From: Symbiodinium natans
Taxonomy: Eukaryota; Sar; Dinophyceae; Suessiales; Symbiodiniaceae
Direction: 5' to 3'
DNA: 64,000 nucleotides
Assembly (NCBI GenBank): GCA_905221605.1
Contig: CAJNDS010002308.1
Span: 412,501 to 476,500 of the forward strand
Below are positions 9,045 through 18,075 of the stretch, one piece after another. The notes below the pieces were generated by a model. The model ran no database searches, had not been told where the DNA came from, and saw only the letters and a program-made list of their open reading frames with translations. The translations under genes and the position numbers were made by a program. Within the stretch, counting starts at the first letter, position 1. The number at the start of each line of letters is the position of its first letter.

Positions 9045-10200
9045 CCATGCGTTTTCAGGCCCTGTAAGAACGCACACCCGAAACCCTGCACCCTGAACCC
9101 GAAAGCTCCGTGCATTTTCCAGGCCTCCTAAAACGCACAGAGCTTTTGCGGACAGTGCAGAGCCTTCTGGATGGGCCTCATGAGGTTCTTTGGGGGTTCC
9201 TGGGGGGCGAAAAACCTCGGAAATTCACACCGTCCTCTGCGGCCCCAAGCCCGAAAGCTCCCGTGCATTTTCCAGGCCCCCCAAAACGCACAGAGCCTGC
9301 TGGGACAGCACAGAGCCTTCTGGAAGGTGTTCTCATGAGGTTACTTAGGGGGGTTCTGGGGGAATCACGTAGTGCAACAATCTTGGAAAACCCACGCAGT
9401 CCTTGCGGCCCTCAACCCGAACCCTGAACCCGAAAGCTCCCGTGCATTTTCCAGGCCCCCCAAAACGCACAGAGCCTTCTTGGACAGTACAGAGCCTTCT
9501 GGCAGGTGTCCTCATGAGGTTCCGTAGGGGGGGTTCTGGGGGAATCACGTAGTGCAAAAATCTCGGAAAACGCACGCAGTCCTTGCGGCCCTCAACCCGA
9601 ACCCTGAACCCGAAAGCTCCCGTGCATTTTCCAGGCTCCCCAAAACGCACAGAGCCTTCTTGGACAACACAGAGCCTGCTGCAAGGTGACCTCATGACTC
9701 ATGAGGTTCCTTAGGGGTTTGGGGCTTAGGCAGGAATCACTCAGTGCAAAAGCCTCGGAAAATGCACCTCGCGAAACGCACAGAGCCTTTTTGGACAGTG
9801 CAGAGCTGGAAGGGGTCCTCATGAGGTTCGGCTAGGCAGGAGTCACTCTGTGCAAAAACCTCGAGGCCCAAAGCCCCAAACCCTGAACCCGGAAACCGAA
9901 AGCTCCCGTGCATTTTCCAGGCCTCCCGAAATGCACAGAGCCTTTTTGGACACAGCTAAGGGTCATTGGAGGGAAAGGGAGGGGGGGGAGGGGAAGGGGA
10001 AGGAACTAACTGTGGGACGAGCCCCGAAACCCTAAACTCAAAACACAAGTACACGTGCGTTTTCCCACCCCCTGGAAACGCACGCGAGCGCCGCATCGCT
10101 TTCTATAGACCTGGAGCAGGCTGCGTCCTGAGGAGGGTCAGCGGCCACGTCCCGGACCGCGTCCCCAGACGCGCGTCCCGCGTCACGTCCCGAACGGCTA
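9045..10200 (+). repeat. GC-rich satellite, period about 180 bp
   Basis: Five to six degenerate copies of a unit with conserved landmarks: CGTGCATTTTCCAGGCC, AAAACGCACAGAGCCT, CTCATGAGGTT and GGGGAATCAC. The landmark GCATTTTCCAGGCC falls near 9,112, 9,266, 9,444, 9,625 and 9,911. GTGCATTTTCC and GGAAAACGCAC give each unit internal inverted words. Long open frames here are by-products of the repeat. Confidence 0.85.
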
Positions 10201-10227
10201 CTAAGGTTTAGGGTTTAGGGGTTTAGG

Positions 10228-10293
10228 TTCCGTTATGAGCCCCTTGAAGCACAAAAGCGCACCCTTTTTAATCCGAGGCTACTGGGCAACCTA
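10228..10293 (+). mobile_element. Family B element, right half only
   Basis: GCACCCTTTTTAATCC and GGCTACTGGGCAACC match the right arm of family B. The left arm is replaced by TTTAGGG sequence. Confidence 0.45.
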
Positions 10294-10454
10294 GACTTGT
10301 ATGTAGGTCTTGGGCTCTTGCAAGGGCGGTGGTTTGCCATCAAACACAGGTCCGACTAGGTTTCACTTTGGGACACATGATAAACAGAGACCCTGTTCAT
10401 AGGTCCTTGTCAAGGGGTTTTGAGGGTAGTTATAGGCGCCCGACCTCCTTTAAC

Positions 10455-10612
10455 AAGTTCTGAAGTATGGGCCCTTGGGTTGTATAGGGTATATAGAGAC
10501 CATGTAGCTACCCTAAGATGTAACACGCAACTCCTTTCCCTTCTCTAAGAGGGTCTGAGCCCTTGGGTTCTATGGCTTAACCAGGGCCCAGACTATGTAT
10601 GGGCCCGTTTGT
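10455..10612 (+). mobile_element. Family G-type element(s), degraded
   Basis: GAAGTATGGGCCCTTGGGTT and TATAGGGTATATAG blocks shared with elements at 13,868, 18,548 and 31,085. Borders are unclear. Confidence 0.45.
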
Positions 10613-10852
10613 GTTCAAGATAAACCCTAAACCCTAAACCCGAAACCCAAAACCCTGAACCCTTGGTGTTTCAGTCGGTCCTCACAAGATGCAGACGGTT
10701 TAGGGGTCATGATTTTGAATTTGTGGTTTAAGCCCGAAACCCCTTATGAAAATCTAGAGGCCGAAGCATGGACAAGACGATTCGGACCCAGAGTGTTTAG
10801 GGTTCAGGGTTTGGGACTTGGGGTTTAGGGTTTGGGGTTTAGGGTGTAGGAC

Positions 10853-10967
10853 TAGGACCCAGAGCAGGCCATGATTCCCTTTTTTAGGGCTTAGGCTTAG
10901 GCTCCCTTAGAAGCCCCTTTAAACCCCAAAGGCACCCGTTTTGCTCCTAGGTTGCTCTTGGGTTTAG
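10853..10967 (+). mobile_element. Inverted-repeat element, family A (copy 2)
   Basis: TAGGACCCAGAGCAGGCC at the left, CCTAGGTTGCTCTTGGGTT at the right; internal sequence matches family A. Confidence 0.65.
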
Positions 10968-11014
10968 GATATCTTATTTCTAGCCCTAAACCCTAAACCC
11001 TAAACTGGGTCTAG

Positions 11015-11077
11015 GATACGTTCGGCAACAGCTATCTTGCGCACACACCTGACACCGAACCTCACCGCATATCCTGA
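11015..11077 (+). CDS. Putative terminal exon
   Basis: After GGGTCTAG, reads DTFGNSYLAHTPDTEPHRIS then TGA. Two frames are partly open. Unknown protein. Confidence 0.35.
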   Translation, partial: DTFGNSYLAHTPDTEPHRIS

Positions 11078-11090
11078 GCCCCTTCAAGTT

Positions 11091-11200
11091 GAGGGTTTAG
11101 GGTTTGGGGTTTGGGGGTTTAAGGTTTAGGGTTTAGGGTTTAGGGTTTGGGTTTAGGGTTTAGGGTTTAGGGGTTTAGGGTTTGGGTTTAGGGACTTGTT
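11091..11200 (+). repeat. Telomere-type array, degenerate
   Basis: TTTAGGG with TTTGGGG and TTTGGG units. Confidence 0.92.
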
Positions 11201-11205
11201 TTGAG

Positions 11206-11256
11206 GTCTGACGTGCGGGCCACAGCGTCGGTCTGAATCCATCACAAACCGAAAAG
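11206..11256 (+). CDS. Putative exon, unknown protein
   Basis: After TTTTGAG, reads LTCGPQRRSESITNRK to a GTTTAG donor at 11,257. Flanked on both sides by telomeric sequence. Confidence 0.34.
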
Positions 11257-11269
11257 GTTTAGCTGGGCT

Positions 11270-11396
11270 GTTTAGGGTCTAGGGTTTAGGGCCTTAGGGT
11301 TTAGGGTTTAGGGTTTAGGGTTTAGGGTTTAGGGCTTAGGGCTTAGGGTTTAGGGTTTAGGGTTCAGGGTTTAGGGTTTAGGGTTTAGGGTTTAGG
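11270..11396 (+). repeat. Telomere-type array (TTTAGGG)
   Basis: About seventeen units, a few reading CTTAGGG or TTCAGGG. Confidence 0.95.
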
Positions 11397-12059
11397 GGAA
11401 CCTATTCATAATTTGTTTTCAAAAGACTTAAAAGCACAACTCAGTCAGGTTTACTCTTTCTAGCGTTTAGGTCCTAAATTCTGAAGCTCTACAGCCCCAA
11501 GGCCCCAAAGCCCAAAAAAACCCCAAGCCTCAGAACCCAGAAGCCCTGAAACGATGGTTTGCTCTGGACAGGGGTTTGTTTCGGGGCTTTAGGGTTTTAG
11601 GGTGGGTTCTAGGGCTTTAGAGTTTTAGGGTGTAGGGTTTTGGGTTTTTGGGCTTTAGGGTTTAGGGTTTAGAGTTTTTAGGGTCTCAGGGTTCTAGGGT
11701 TTTTAGGGTCTCAGGGTTTTAGGGTTTAAGGTTTCGGGCTCATCCAGTCTTTGGGCTTCCAGGTTTAGGGTTTTAGGGTTTTAGGGTTTAGGGTTTAGGG
11801 TCTAGGGTTTAGGGTTTAGGATTCTAGGGACTAGGGTGGCTCCCAAAACCCTTCGTGAAGGTATGGCGTCGGCATCACAGGCGCAGGCGCCATGCGCATG
11901 TGCGCGTCTTACGCCGAGGGGTTAGGGCTAAGGACTTGGGATTTGGGATCGGGCTTCCCCTAGCAGAGGCCCAGCATGGATCTGACTTGTGTTTAGGCCA
12001 CCCCCTAGAAAGGACCCTTAATCTCATTCCCCTATATAGCCCCTATATATACCTTAAGT

Positions 12060-12060
<1 letters not shown>
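11397..12060. other. No firm gene
   Basis: Degenerate telomeric DNA with one GC-rich islet (11,836-11,925) open in two frames (one reads MASASQAQAPCACARL after TGAAG) and a TATATA-containing stretch before the poly-C tract. Confidence 0.5.

Positions 12061-12090
<30 letters not shown>
12061..12090 (+). repeat. Poly-C tract of 30
   Basis: Exactly 30 consecutive C followed by AAACAACCC. Length in the assembly may be unreliable. Confidence 0.9.
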
Positions 12091-12092
<2 letters not shown>

Positions 12093-12157
12093 ACAACCCG
12101 AAAAAACACCTTAGTTCCCTTATAAGGGTCCCTCGTTTAGTCCCTTGAGGATCTTCC

Positions 12158-12255
12158 TAAGCCCCAAACCCCAAACCCCAAACCCCAAACCCCAAACCCC
12201 AAACCCCAAACCCCAAACCCCAAACCCCAAACCCTAAACCCTAAACCCTAAACCC
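12158..12255 (-). repeat. CCCCAAA array passing into CCCTAAA
   Basis: About ten CCCCAAA (TTTGGGG) units in a row, followed by four CCCTAAA units. Confidence 0.95.
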
Positions 12256-12335
12256 TAGAAGTATGAGCTCTTGGGTTGTATAGGGTAATATGAGGAGCAT
12301 ACAATGGGCCCCCCCTTTGGAGGGCCCATGGAGTT
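12256..12335 (+). mobile_element. Family G-type element
   Basis: GAAGTATGAGCTCTTGGGTT plus TATAGGGTAATATG, and a GGGCCC...GGAGGGCCC inverted core. Partial copy. Confidence 0.45.
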
Positions 12336-12452
12336 TCGCACACTCTGGGATGCCACCTTAAGTCGCCGAAGTATGTGGATGAGGGTTTAGGGTTTAGGGT
12401 TTAGGGTTGAGGGTTTCGGGTTTGGGGTTTAGGGTAAGTTCCTGGACTTCAG

Positions 12453-12840
12453 CAGGCCAGACAGACGCTCGTCCTGGGTTCGAGAAGACTTGGCAGTTCC
12501 TCTGGCCCGGAGGTCTTCTGACGTTGAAGAGGCAGGTACACGCAAAGGCTCCGCCTTGAATGATGTAGGGTTTAGGGTTTAGGGTTTAGGGTTTAGGGTT
12601 TAGGGTTCAGGGTTTAGGGTTTAGGGTTTAGGGTTTAGGTTTAGGGTCTTGGGTTTAGGGTGATGTGGAGAGTATGGCTGGCGATGTCCAGATTATCTTG
12701 AGGGGGGAGCGACCCTCCAGGAGCCCAAGAAGCGAGGCATGTCCAGAAGGAGTTCCTTCATGGGATGTGCCGGAACTAGGGTTTAGGGTTTAGGGTTTAG
12801 GGTTTGTCGGAACCTGAAGAAGGAGTTGGACTACGAAATC
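12453..12840 (+). CDS. Gene fragment interrupted by two telomeric arrays
   Basis: Block 1 (12,453-12,564) reads DRRSSWVREDLAVPLARRSS then DVEEAGTRKGSALND. Block 2 (12,659-12,778) reads GDVESMAGDVQIILRGERPS and ends WDVPE. Block 3 (12,806-12,840) reads SEPEEGVGLRNL. Blocks 1 and 2 join in phase across a GT-AG array intron (12,565-12,658). TGATGT flanks the first array and CGGAAC the second, and deletion of each array with one copy keeps one frame throughout. The protein is acidic and not recognised. Confidence 0.58.
12565..12658 (+). repeat. Telomeric array acting as a putative GT-AG intron
   Basis: Begins GTAGGGTTTAG, ends GGTTTAG. TGATGT is duplicated at 12,561-12,566 and 12,661-12,666. 94 bp. 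Confidence 0.85.
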
Positions 12841-12843
12841 TTG

Positions 12844-12944
12844 GTAGCCCAGTGGTACCCTTTACCCTTTTTGGTGGGTTCCCTTATAAAGTACCCAACC
12901 AAAAAAAGATGCCCTTATTATACTATGGTTACTGGTCTACTAAG
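12844..12944 (+). mobile_element. Inverted-repeat element, family B (copy 2), putative intron
   Basis: Starts GTAGCCCAGTGGTACCC, ends GGTTACTGGTCTACTAAG, so its own termini form GT and AG. GAAAT is duplicated at 12,835-12,839 and 12,944-12,948. It follows the coding block ending LRNL. After splicing the frame continues briefly (EILSSSNF) to a TAG. Confidence 0.68.
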
Positions 12945-13063
12945 AAATTCTTTCGTCGTCTAATTTCTAGAGTTTGGTGTCGCAGGCGGGGTTTAGGGTT
13001 TAGGGTTTATAAACCCTAAACCCTAAGCCCTAAGCCCTAGGCCCTTGACAATGACAGTTGCAG

Positions 13064-13121
13064 TGATGGTTTGGCTAGCGCGTTGCTGTCCGTTTGGTCC
13101 TCGCGATCGGCCCAGGCATGA
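13064..13121 (+). CDS. Putative terminal exon
   Basis: After CAGTTGCAG, reads DGLASALLSVWSSRSAQA then TGA. Unknown protein. Confidence 0.34.
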
Positions 13122-13156
13122 TGGCACGTTTTAGGGTTTAGGGTTTATGGTTTAAG

Positions 13157-13232
13157 TCCAGAACCTGCGCCCGAAACGTTGAGCCCTCAACACACAAAAG
13201 CGACATGTTGGCATAGCTTCGGAGACACCTAG
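13157..13232 (+). CDS. Putative terminal exon
   Basis: After TTTAAG, reads PEPAPETLSPQHTKATCWHS and FGDT then TAG. Unknown; weak. Confidence 0.28.
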
Positions 13233-13489
13233 CCAGCACTGCGCGCAGTCGAAAATCTTAGGACGTTAAGAACCCTTGAACACATCAGATTTCTTAATTT
13301 GTCTCGAGTTTACGGTTGAGGGTGAAGGTTGCCCACCTTCAGAAACCTGCATGGTCATTTCGAAGATATTTAATGGACCCTATACTCGCTTACTTTCAGA
13401 ATCCTGGAATAGTCTGCATACATAGAAGGCAAGAGCCCTAGAAGAAAGCAGTTTGTATCAACCTAGTAAACCCTAAGCCCTAAGCTCTA

Positions 13490-13602
13490 AACCCTAAACC
13501 CTAAACCCTAAACCCTAACCCCTACACCCTACACCCTACACCCTAAACCCCAAACCCCAAACCCTAAACCCTAAACCCTAAACCCTAAACCCTAAACCCT
13601 AA
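13490..13602 (-). repeat. Telomere-type array with variants
   Basis: CCCTAAA with CCCTACA and CCCCAAA units. Confidence 0.94.
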
Positions 13603-13867
13603 TTCTCTAAATGATGCTCAGTCGTGGTTCCGGTCAGATTTAGGCCCAAGCCCGAAGCCCTAAACCTTAAAGAGAGTTCAGGGCTTAGGGTTTAGGGTTT
13701 GGTGAGTTTCGGCTTCTTGCCCAAAACCCTGTATAAAGCAAGAGACCCCTAAATCACTGTACCACTATAAACCCTTGAAACCCCTTAACCCACTCATGCC
13801 CTACAGCGATCAAAACCCTAAACCCCTAAACCCTCTAAGGGAAGTTTCGTGGCCCCTTAGTATTAAG

Positions 13868-13962
13868 GTCTCCGAAGTATGGGCCCTTGGGTTTTATAGG
13901 GCACACAAGGGGAATATACGGGTTCCCTTAATCCAAGGCCCACCATGGAACTGCCCTAAACC
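13868..13962 (+). mobile_element. Family G element
   Basis: GAAGTATGGGCCCTTGGGTT...TATAGGGCACACAAGG...AAGGCCCACCATGG; matches the elements at 18,548 and 31,085. Confidence 0.55.
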
Positions 13963-14073
13963 CTAAATCCTAAAACCTAAACTCTAAACCCTAAACTCTA
14001 AACCCTAATCCCTAAACCCTGAACCCTAAACCCTGAACCCTAAACCCTAAAGGCTACTCTAAACCTCACCCAG

Positions 14074-14139
14074 GCACACAGAAGGCATGCCCTTCGCCAT
14101 GGAGACGAAGCTCTCAGCGCCTCGGACTTCGAAGTGCCC
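14074..14139 (+). CDS. Putative exon, unknown protein
   Basis: After CTCACCCAG, reads AHRRHALRHGDEALSASDFE. Another frame is open too. Followed by CCCTAAA units and four GGAACCCT units. Confidence 0.3.
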
Positions 14140-14330
14140 TAAACCCTAAACCCTAAACCCTGGAACCCTGGAACCCTGGAACCCTGGAACCCTAAGATCC
14201 CAAAAAGCCGCGCAGCCCCCAAATTCTAAGCCCTAAACTCCCGAAAGCCTTGAGCCCTATACCCTGAACCCTGAAGCCTGAACAGACTCCTCCATATCTC
14301 TCACAAAACCCTAAACCCTAAACCCTAAAG

Positions 14331-14407
14331 AGATGTGGAGGTCTGGTATGAGAAGTACGCGGAGTACTGGAAGAGCCGGGGTAAGGCAAGAAAGGACGGG
14401 CAGCCGG
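14331..14407 (+). CDS. Putative exon, charged/aromatic
   Basis: Between CCCTAAAG and GGGTTTAGG, reads DVEVWYEKYAEYWKSRGKAR and KDGQP. Third-position GC is high and the Lys/Glu/Tyr/Trp content looks like a real helix. Donor GTTTAG at 14,408. Family unknown. Confidence 0.45.
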
Positions 14408-14452
14408 GTTTAGGTTTTAGGGTTTAGGGCCTAGGGTTTAGGGTGTTTACCC

Positions 14453-14690
14453 AAGAACAACTGTACTTACAACCCAACTATAACCATAGTAGGGGACCTT
14501 ATAAGTGTGTGATAAGTGCAGTTATAGTTGGTGAAGAAGGACCATGAACCTCCAACTATACTTCCAGGGACCTTACAAGGACCAAACAAGAGCCCCTGAA
14601 GGACCCATATTTCGGTCTTTAGAAGGATAGGGATATTCGTAAATATAGGAACCATGAACCTCCAGGTACCTGGCAGGCACGGGTTTCGTG
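14453..14690 (+). mobile_element. Family E element(s), compound
   Basis: CAACTGTACTTACAACCC...GATAAGTGCAGTTATAGTTGG...ACCATGAACCTCCAA is a family E copy. A second ACCATGAACCTCCAGGTA end at about 14,655-14,670 suggests a duplicated or nested copy. Confidence 0.6.
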
Positions 14691-14951
14691 TCAAAGGTTT
14701 GGGGTTTCGGGGTTTAGGGTTTAGGGTTTAGGGTTTAGGTCTTAGGGTTTCGGATTTCGGAGGATTTCGGATTTTAGGGCATGTGCTCTCTCAACCCTAA
14801 GCCCTACACCTTGAACCCTAATGGGCACTCGGGGCGTCGTGCCTTGTCTATAGAGTTCGGGGTTGTTTCGGGTTTTTCGGGTTCAGAGTTTAGGGTGGTT
14901 CTATACGGCCGAGGGCTGTTTTCTGTGGAGTTTCGGCACCAAATCCAGCCC

Positions 14952-15051
14952 TAAACCCTAAACCCTAAACCCTAAACCCTAAACCCTAAACCCTAAACCC
15001 TAAACCCTAAACCCTAAACCCTAAACCCTAAACCCTAAACCCTAAACCCTA
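14952..15051 (-). repeat. Telomere-type array (CCCTAAA)
   Basis: Fourteen near-perfect units. Confidence 0.97.
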
Positions 15052-15063
15052 AGCCTCCCTGAG

Positions 15064-15151
15064 CCGATAGGATGCGGAAGTGCTGCGGAGCCTGATGATC
15101 GCTGGGGCCTTTGCTTCATGAGGAAGCCAGACTTCTTTGTAGGGCTGCAGG
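15064..15151 (+). CDS. Putative exon before a family B element
   Basis: Reads PIGCGSAAEPDDRWGLCFMR and KPDFFVGLQ, ending at a GTGCTAGG donor that is the left end of the element at 15,152. The combination of frame, donor and element boundary makes it one of the better islets. Family not recognised. Confidence 0.43.
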
Positions 15152-15262
15152 GTGCTAGGATGCCCAGTAGTACCCTTATTCCCTTTTTGGGGGGTTTAGG
15201 TTCCCTGATAAACCCCTTTATGCAAAAAAGGGCACCCTTTTTAAGCCTAGGGTACTGGGCAG
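15152..15262 (+). mobile_element. Inverted-repeat element, family B (copy 3)
   Basis: GATGCCCAGTAGTACCC at the left and GGGTACTGGGCAG at the right; internal CCCTTTTTGGGGGG and AAAAAAGGGCACCC. Its termini give GT and AG. Confidence 0.72.
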
Positions 15263-15960
15263 CCTGGGGTGTAAGGTTCAGGTTGGTTGGTTTAGGGTTC
15301 AGGGTTTGGAGCTTGGGGTTTAGGGTTTAGCGTTGTTTTAGGGAGGAAGGGTGTCAGGCTGGTAATTACGGGGGCTTTAGAAAGTTTCAGAGTTTGGTGG
15401 CTCAGGGGCTCCATGGGGCCTTATGACGTTTCCCACCCCACCTAAAACAATGTCACGTCATGGGTTGCGACATGGCTCTGGACCTGGACCTGGACAGAGG
15501 ACGATCGAATTTTAAGGAATGAGATCTTGTGCACCGCCGCGCTTGCAGTGCGCGGTGCGGTGATCTGACAGGGTATGATGGCATGAAAGGAGCATGAGAC
15601 GCACCATGCGGCCCACCCACTGGCTTGCAATGCTTTTGTATGGTTGGGGGCTCCACTCGGAGGTTTCTTGCACCGCAAGACAGAATCAGTTCACGATACC
15701 CTAAACCCTAAACCCTAATGTTAAGGTCACCTTTATAATACGGGTGTCAATAGTGGCAACTTTTCCGGCCGGGATTTTTGCCCAAAAGTTTGTTTCATGA
15801 ACAGTTTCCATTATGTTAGGCTGCCCCGAACCCTAAACCCCATTTTGAGGGGGGTCGTAATCAAAAAACGGGTGGTAATAGTGGAAACTTTTCCGGGAGA
15901 ATTTCCCAAATGTGCTTCCGAGAGTACTCCTCTTTTCACTCTTTGGCTACTTACTGACAG
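15263..15960. other. Unique islet with ambiguous frames, plus a repeated block
   Basis: About 270 bp of GC-rich unique DNA (15,430-15,700) is open in several frames on both strands, so no CDS is called. A block at 15,735-15,790 (CGGGTGTCAATAGTGG, CAACTTTTCCGG) recurs imperfectly at 15,867-15,915. Confidence 0.5.
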
Positions 15961-16042
15961 CAATCCAGACCGAGCCCAATGTGGGGCAGCCCAGCTTCAT
16001 TTTGCCGATCTCTTGAACCGGCTCCAGGCTCAGAAATCCTGA
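15961..16042 (+). CDS. Putative terminal exon
   Basis: After CTTACTGACAG, reads NPDRAQCGAAQLHFADLLNR and LQAQKS then TGA. Amphipathic, plausible. Upstream CTCTTTGGCTACTTACTG recurs at 16,224, before another AG. Family unknown. Confidence 0.42.
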
Positions 16043-16139
16043 TCTTCGTGGCTGACCGAAAAGCATCGATTTCTTCTCAAAATCCTTCTAAAAAACAGCT
16101 CCCGAACAAATCCGCCAAGGCTACCCCCCACGAGGCCTC

Positions 16140-16385
16140 GAAATCGTAATAATAAAGGGTGACATTAATAAAGTCCGGCGAACGGGGCGATGCCGGTCTG
16201 GGACTCTCTTCCATCAGCAAGCCTCTTTGGCTACTTACTGTCCAGACTACTAGTACTACTAGTACTACTAGTACTACTAGTACCCCTTCCCCCCCCCTTT
16301 ATTATTACCACCCCGACCCCTTTCAAAGTTTGTTTGGACCCAGCGCCGGAACAAATCCGGGGGGGGGGGTTATTAAAGCGACCTT
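16140..16385. repeat. Inverted-repeat element with ACTAGT repeat core
   Basis: GTAATAATAAAGGG at the left and TATTATTACCACCCC further right. Between them are several copies of the nine-base unit TACTACTAG (16,246-16,285) and a CAAATCCGGG block shared with 16,110. Confidence 0.55.
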
Positions 16386-16541
16386 AACATTAAACCCTAA
16401 ACCCTAAACTTAAAACCTAAACCCTAAACCCTAAACCCTAAACCCTTCGCCCTAGAAGCCCTAAACCATTTGGCATGGTCGGACTCCGCACAAATTCGCG
16501 TTGCCTTCAGCGGTACAGGAGCTCGTCGGGAATCGGTTTAA

Positions 16542-16611
16542 GGTTAGGGTTTAGGGTTTAGGGTTTAGGGTTTAGGGTTTAGGGTTTAGGGTTTAGGGTT
16601 TAGAGTTTAGG
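16542..16611 (+). repeat. Telomere-type array (TTTAGGG)
   Basis: Nine units, replacing the left arm of the adjoining family B element. Confidence 0.95.
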
Positions 16612-16736
16612 GTACCCTTTTGCCCTTTGTTTTAGGGGGGGGGGGGGGGGGGGGGGAGGGGTTCTGGATTCCCTTGTAAAGTAGCCAACCCCAGAAATGG
16701 TGCTCCTTATTATGTTGTGGCTACTGGGCTACTAAG
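16612..16736 (+). mobile_element. Family B element (copy 4), left arm lost
   Basis: TTTTGCCCTTT, a poly-G tract, AAAGTAGCCAACCCC and a right end GGCTACTGGGCTACTAAG. The left inverted arm has been replaced by TTTAGGG units. Confidence 0.65.
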
Positions 16737-16892
16737 CGGTTAACCATGTTGGAACCTGCAACCTTTTAAATTTGCCGACTAGAGATCGGGATAGAACGTT
16801 TGCAAACCATGGGGTGCACAAGTGGCTTGGTGGCTAAGATATACTGAAGTCGCGCGCCTGGGGCTACCTGAAACTCTGATTTAGCTACAGTT

Positions 16893-17168
16893 TTGCTAGT
16901 TCTTCCGATGAGTTCAGGGGTAGCACCCCCCAAGCCCCAGCCGAAAAACTATAGCGGGAGCCAAGTACAGTCTCAGTCAGGTTGGGCAGGGCAACGCTGG
17001 GACATTTCGCCTCTCCAGGGTTGTGGTTTTGGTTTTGGGACTTGTGGGGACACCGAACCTTCAAGGGCTGTTGAAACGGAGGCCCCAAACCCCACAAACC
17101 CAAACGTTTGGTTGGCTTTGTGGAGTTTTTTTTGTAGCAGGCCTCAAATCCTAACCCCTAAACCATAA
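16893..17168 (+). CDS. Small open reading frame, Ser/Gln/Gly-rich
   Basis: An internal ATG at 16,908 starts MSSGVAPPKPQPKNYSGSQV, followed by a Gln/Ser stretch and GCGFGFGTCGDTEPS. About 200 bp free of telomeric units. The tail after 17,095 is degenerate repeat. Function unknown; the minus strand is also partly open. Confidence 0.35.
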   Translation: MLVLPMSSGVAPPKPQPKNYSGSQVQSQSGWAGQRWDISPLQGCGFGFGTCGDTEPSRAVETEAPNPTNPNVWLALWSFFCSRPQILTPKP

Positions 17169-17297
17169 ACCCTAAACCTTAAACCGAAGCTTTGGGCTCT
17201 TGGGGTGGACTTTGAAAAGGCCGAAATCAAACCAATCCGGTCAAACCAAGCAACAACCTTGATGTCTAGGGCCTAGGGGCTTAAGGGATTTACCTTA

Positions 17298-17396
17298 AAA
17301 TGTTCCCCCTTATGCTAGCAGTGCTTGCTAGGGAGGAAAATAGGGGGTACTATAATCCCTATCAAGGACTGTCAGCATAAGGGGGAACATCCCAAG
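17298..17396 (+). mobile_element. Inverted-repeat element, family C (copy 2)
   Basis: Arms AATGTTCCCCCTTATGC and GCATAAGGGGGAACATCCC; ends CCCAAG. Confidence 0.78.
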
Positions 17397-17950
17397 ATTT
17401 ATGGCTTTTCTTTACTTCTCATTCCCAAGCCCTACACCCTTAACCCCAAATCCAGGAGAGCTCCTCTTTTTTATTGTAGTACTTGGAAGCTCGTTTGACT
17501 TCGTAAGTCTACGTGGTATCCCCAAGAAACCCTATTCTAATCCCCATAACCCGCCTTAAACCCCTATTTACGAAGGGCTTCCAAGTAATTGTATATCTAG
17601 TTCGTCACAATGCAAAAGGAACTTTGGGGACTGGCTTAGGGCTTGTAAGTCGGGCTTAGGGACTAAGTGGTTTAGTTGCGCGAGCAGCCTTAAGTTTACC
17701 CTAAGCCCCTAAAGCCCGACCTCCTACCCGCCTAAACGTCACTCTTCTTGTGTGGCAACTGCCGTAATTCCCTTCCTGAACCCAAAACCTAAACTCTAAA
17801 CTCCAAACCCTAAACTCTAAGGCCTAAGTCCCAAGCCCTAGGTCCTAAGCCCTAAGCCCACTCTTTTGCCGTTGCCCTGCGTGGGGGAACATCTTGAGGA
17901 ACCCTAAGACCTAAACCCTAAACCCTAAACCCTATAAGTGGGGGGTGTGT
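17397..17950. other. No gene recognised
   Basis: A family F element (17,477-17,588) and degenerate telomeric and unique sequence. Confidence 0.5.
17477..17588 (+). mobile_element. Inverted-repeat element, family F (copy 1)
   Basis: Left TACTTGGAAGCTCGTTTGAC and right GAAGGGCTTCCAAGTA are inverted; internal CCCCAAGAAACCC and AATCCCCATAA. Confidence 0.72.
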
Positions 17951-17964
17951 TCTCTGAGGCTCAG

Positions 17965-18075
17965 CAATGCAATGGCACACGCCTTCCCTGTCGCGGCGAG
18001 GGCGACAAGCCGTGCGAGCTGGCCGAGCTCCTCAGGGGGTTTGACAGCCCAAAGTCTAAGGCTCCAAGTGGCAGG
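17965..18075 (+). CDS. Putative Cys-rich exon
   Basis: After GAGGCTCAG, reads QCNGTRLPCRGEGDKPCELA then ELLRGFDSPKSKAPSGR, to a GTTTAG donor at 18,076 (phase 0). C-x6-C-x8-C spacing, high third-position GC. Looks like a secreted or lumenal Cys-rich segment; family unknown. Confidence 0.5.

Larger units (their letters stand above)
13233..14073. other. No firm gene
   Basis: Unique AT-richer sequence to 13,470, CCCTAAA arrays (13,490-13,602; 13,965-14,050), a small islet (13,605-13,655, DAQSWFRSDLGP) and a family G element. Confidence 0.5.

Noticed and set aside
9345-9822. Minus-strand frames of 116 and 76 codons
   Set aside because: They follow the 180-bp satellite and repeat with it; no codon bias or conserved frame across units.
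15430-15700. Structured RNA around GCACCGCCGCGCTTGCAGTG
   Set aside because: A modest inverted pair (GCACCGCC/GTGCGGTG) is present, but coding-like frames also exist and nothing supports an RNA gene.
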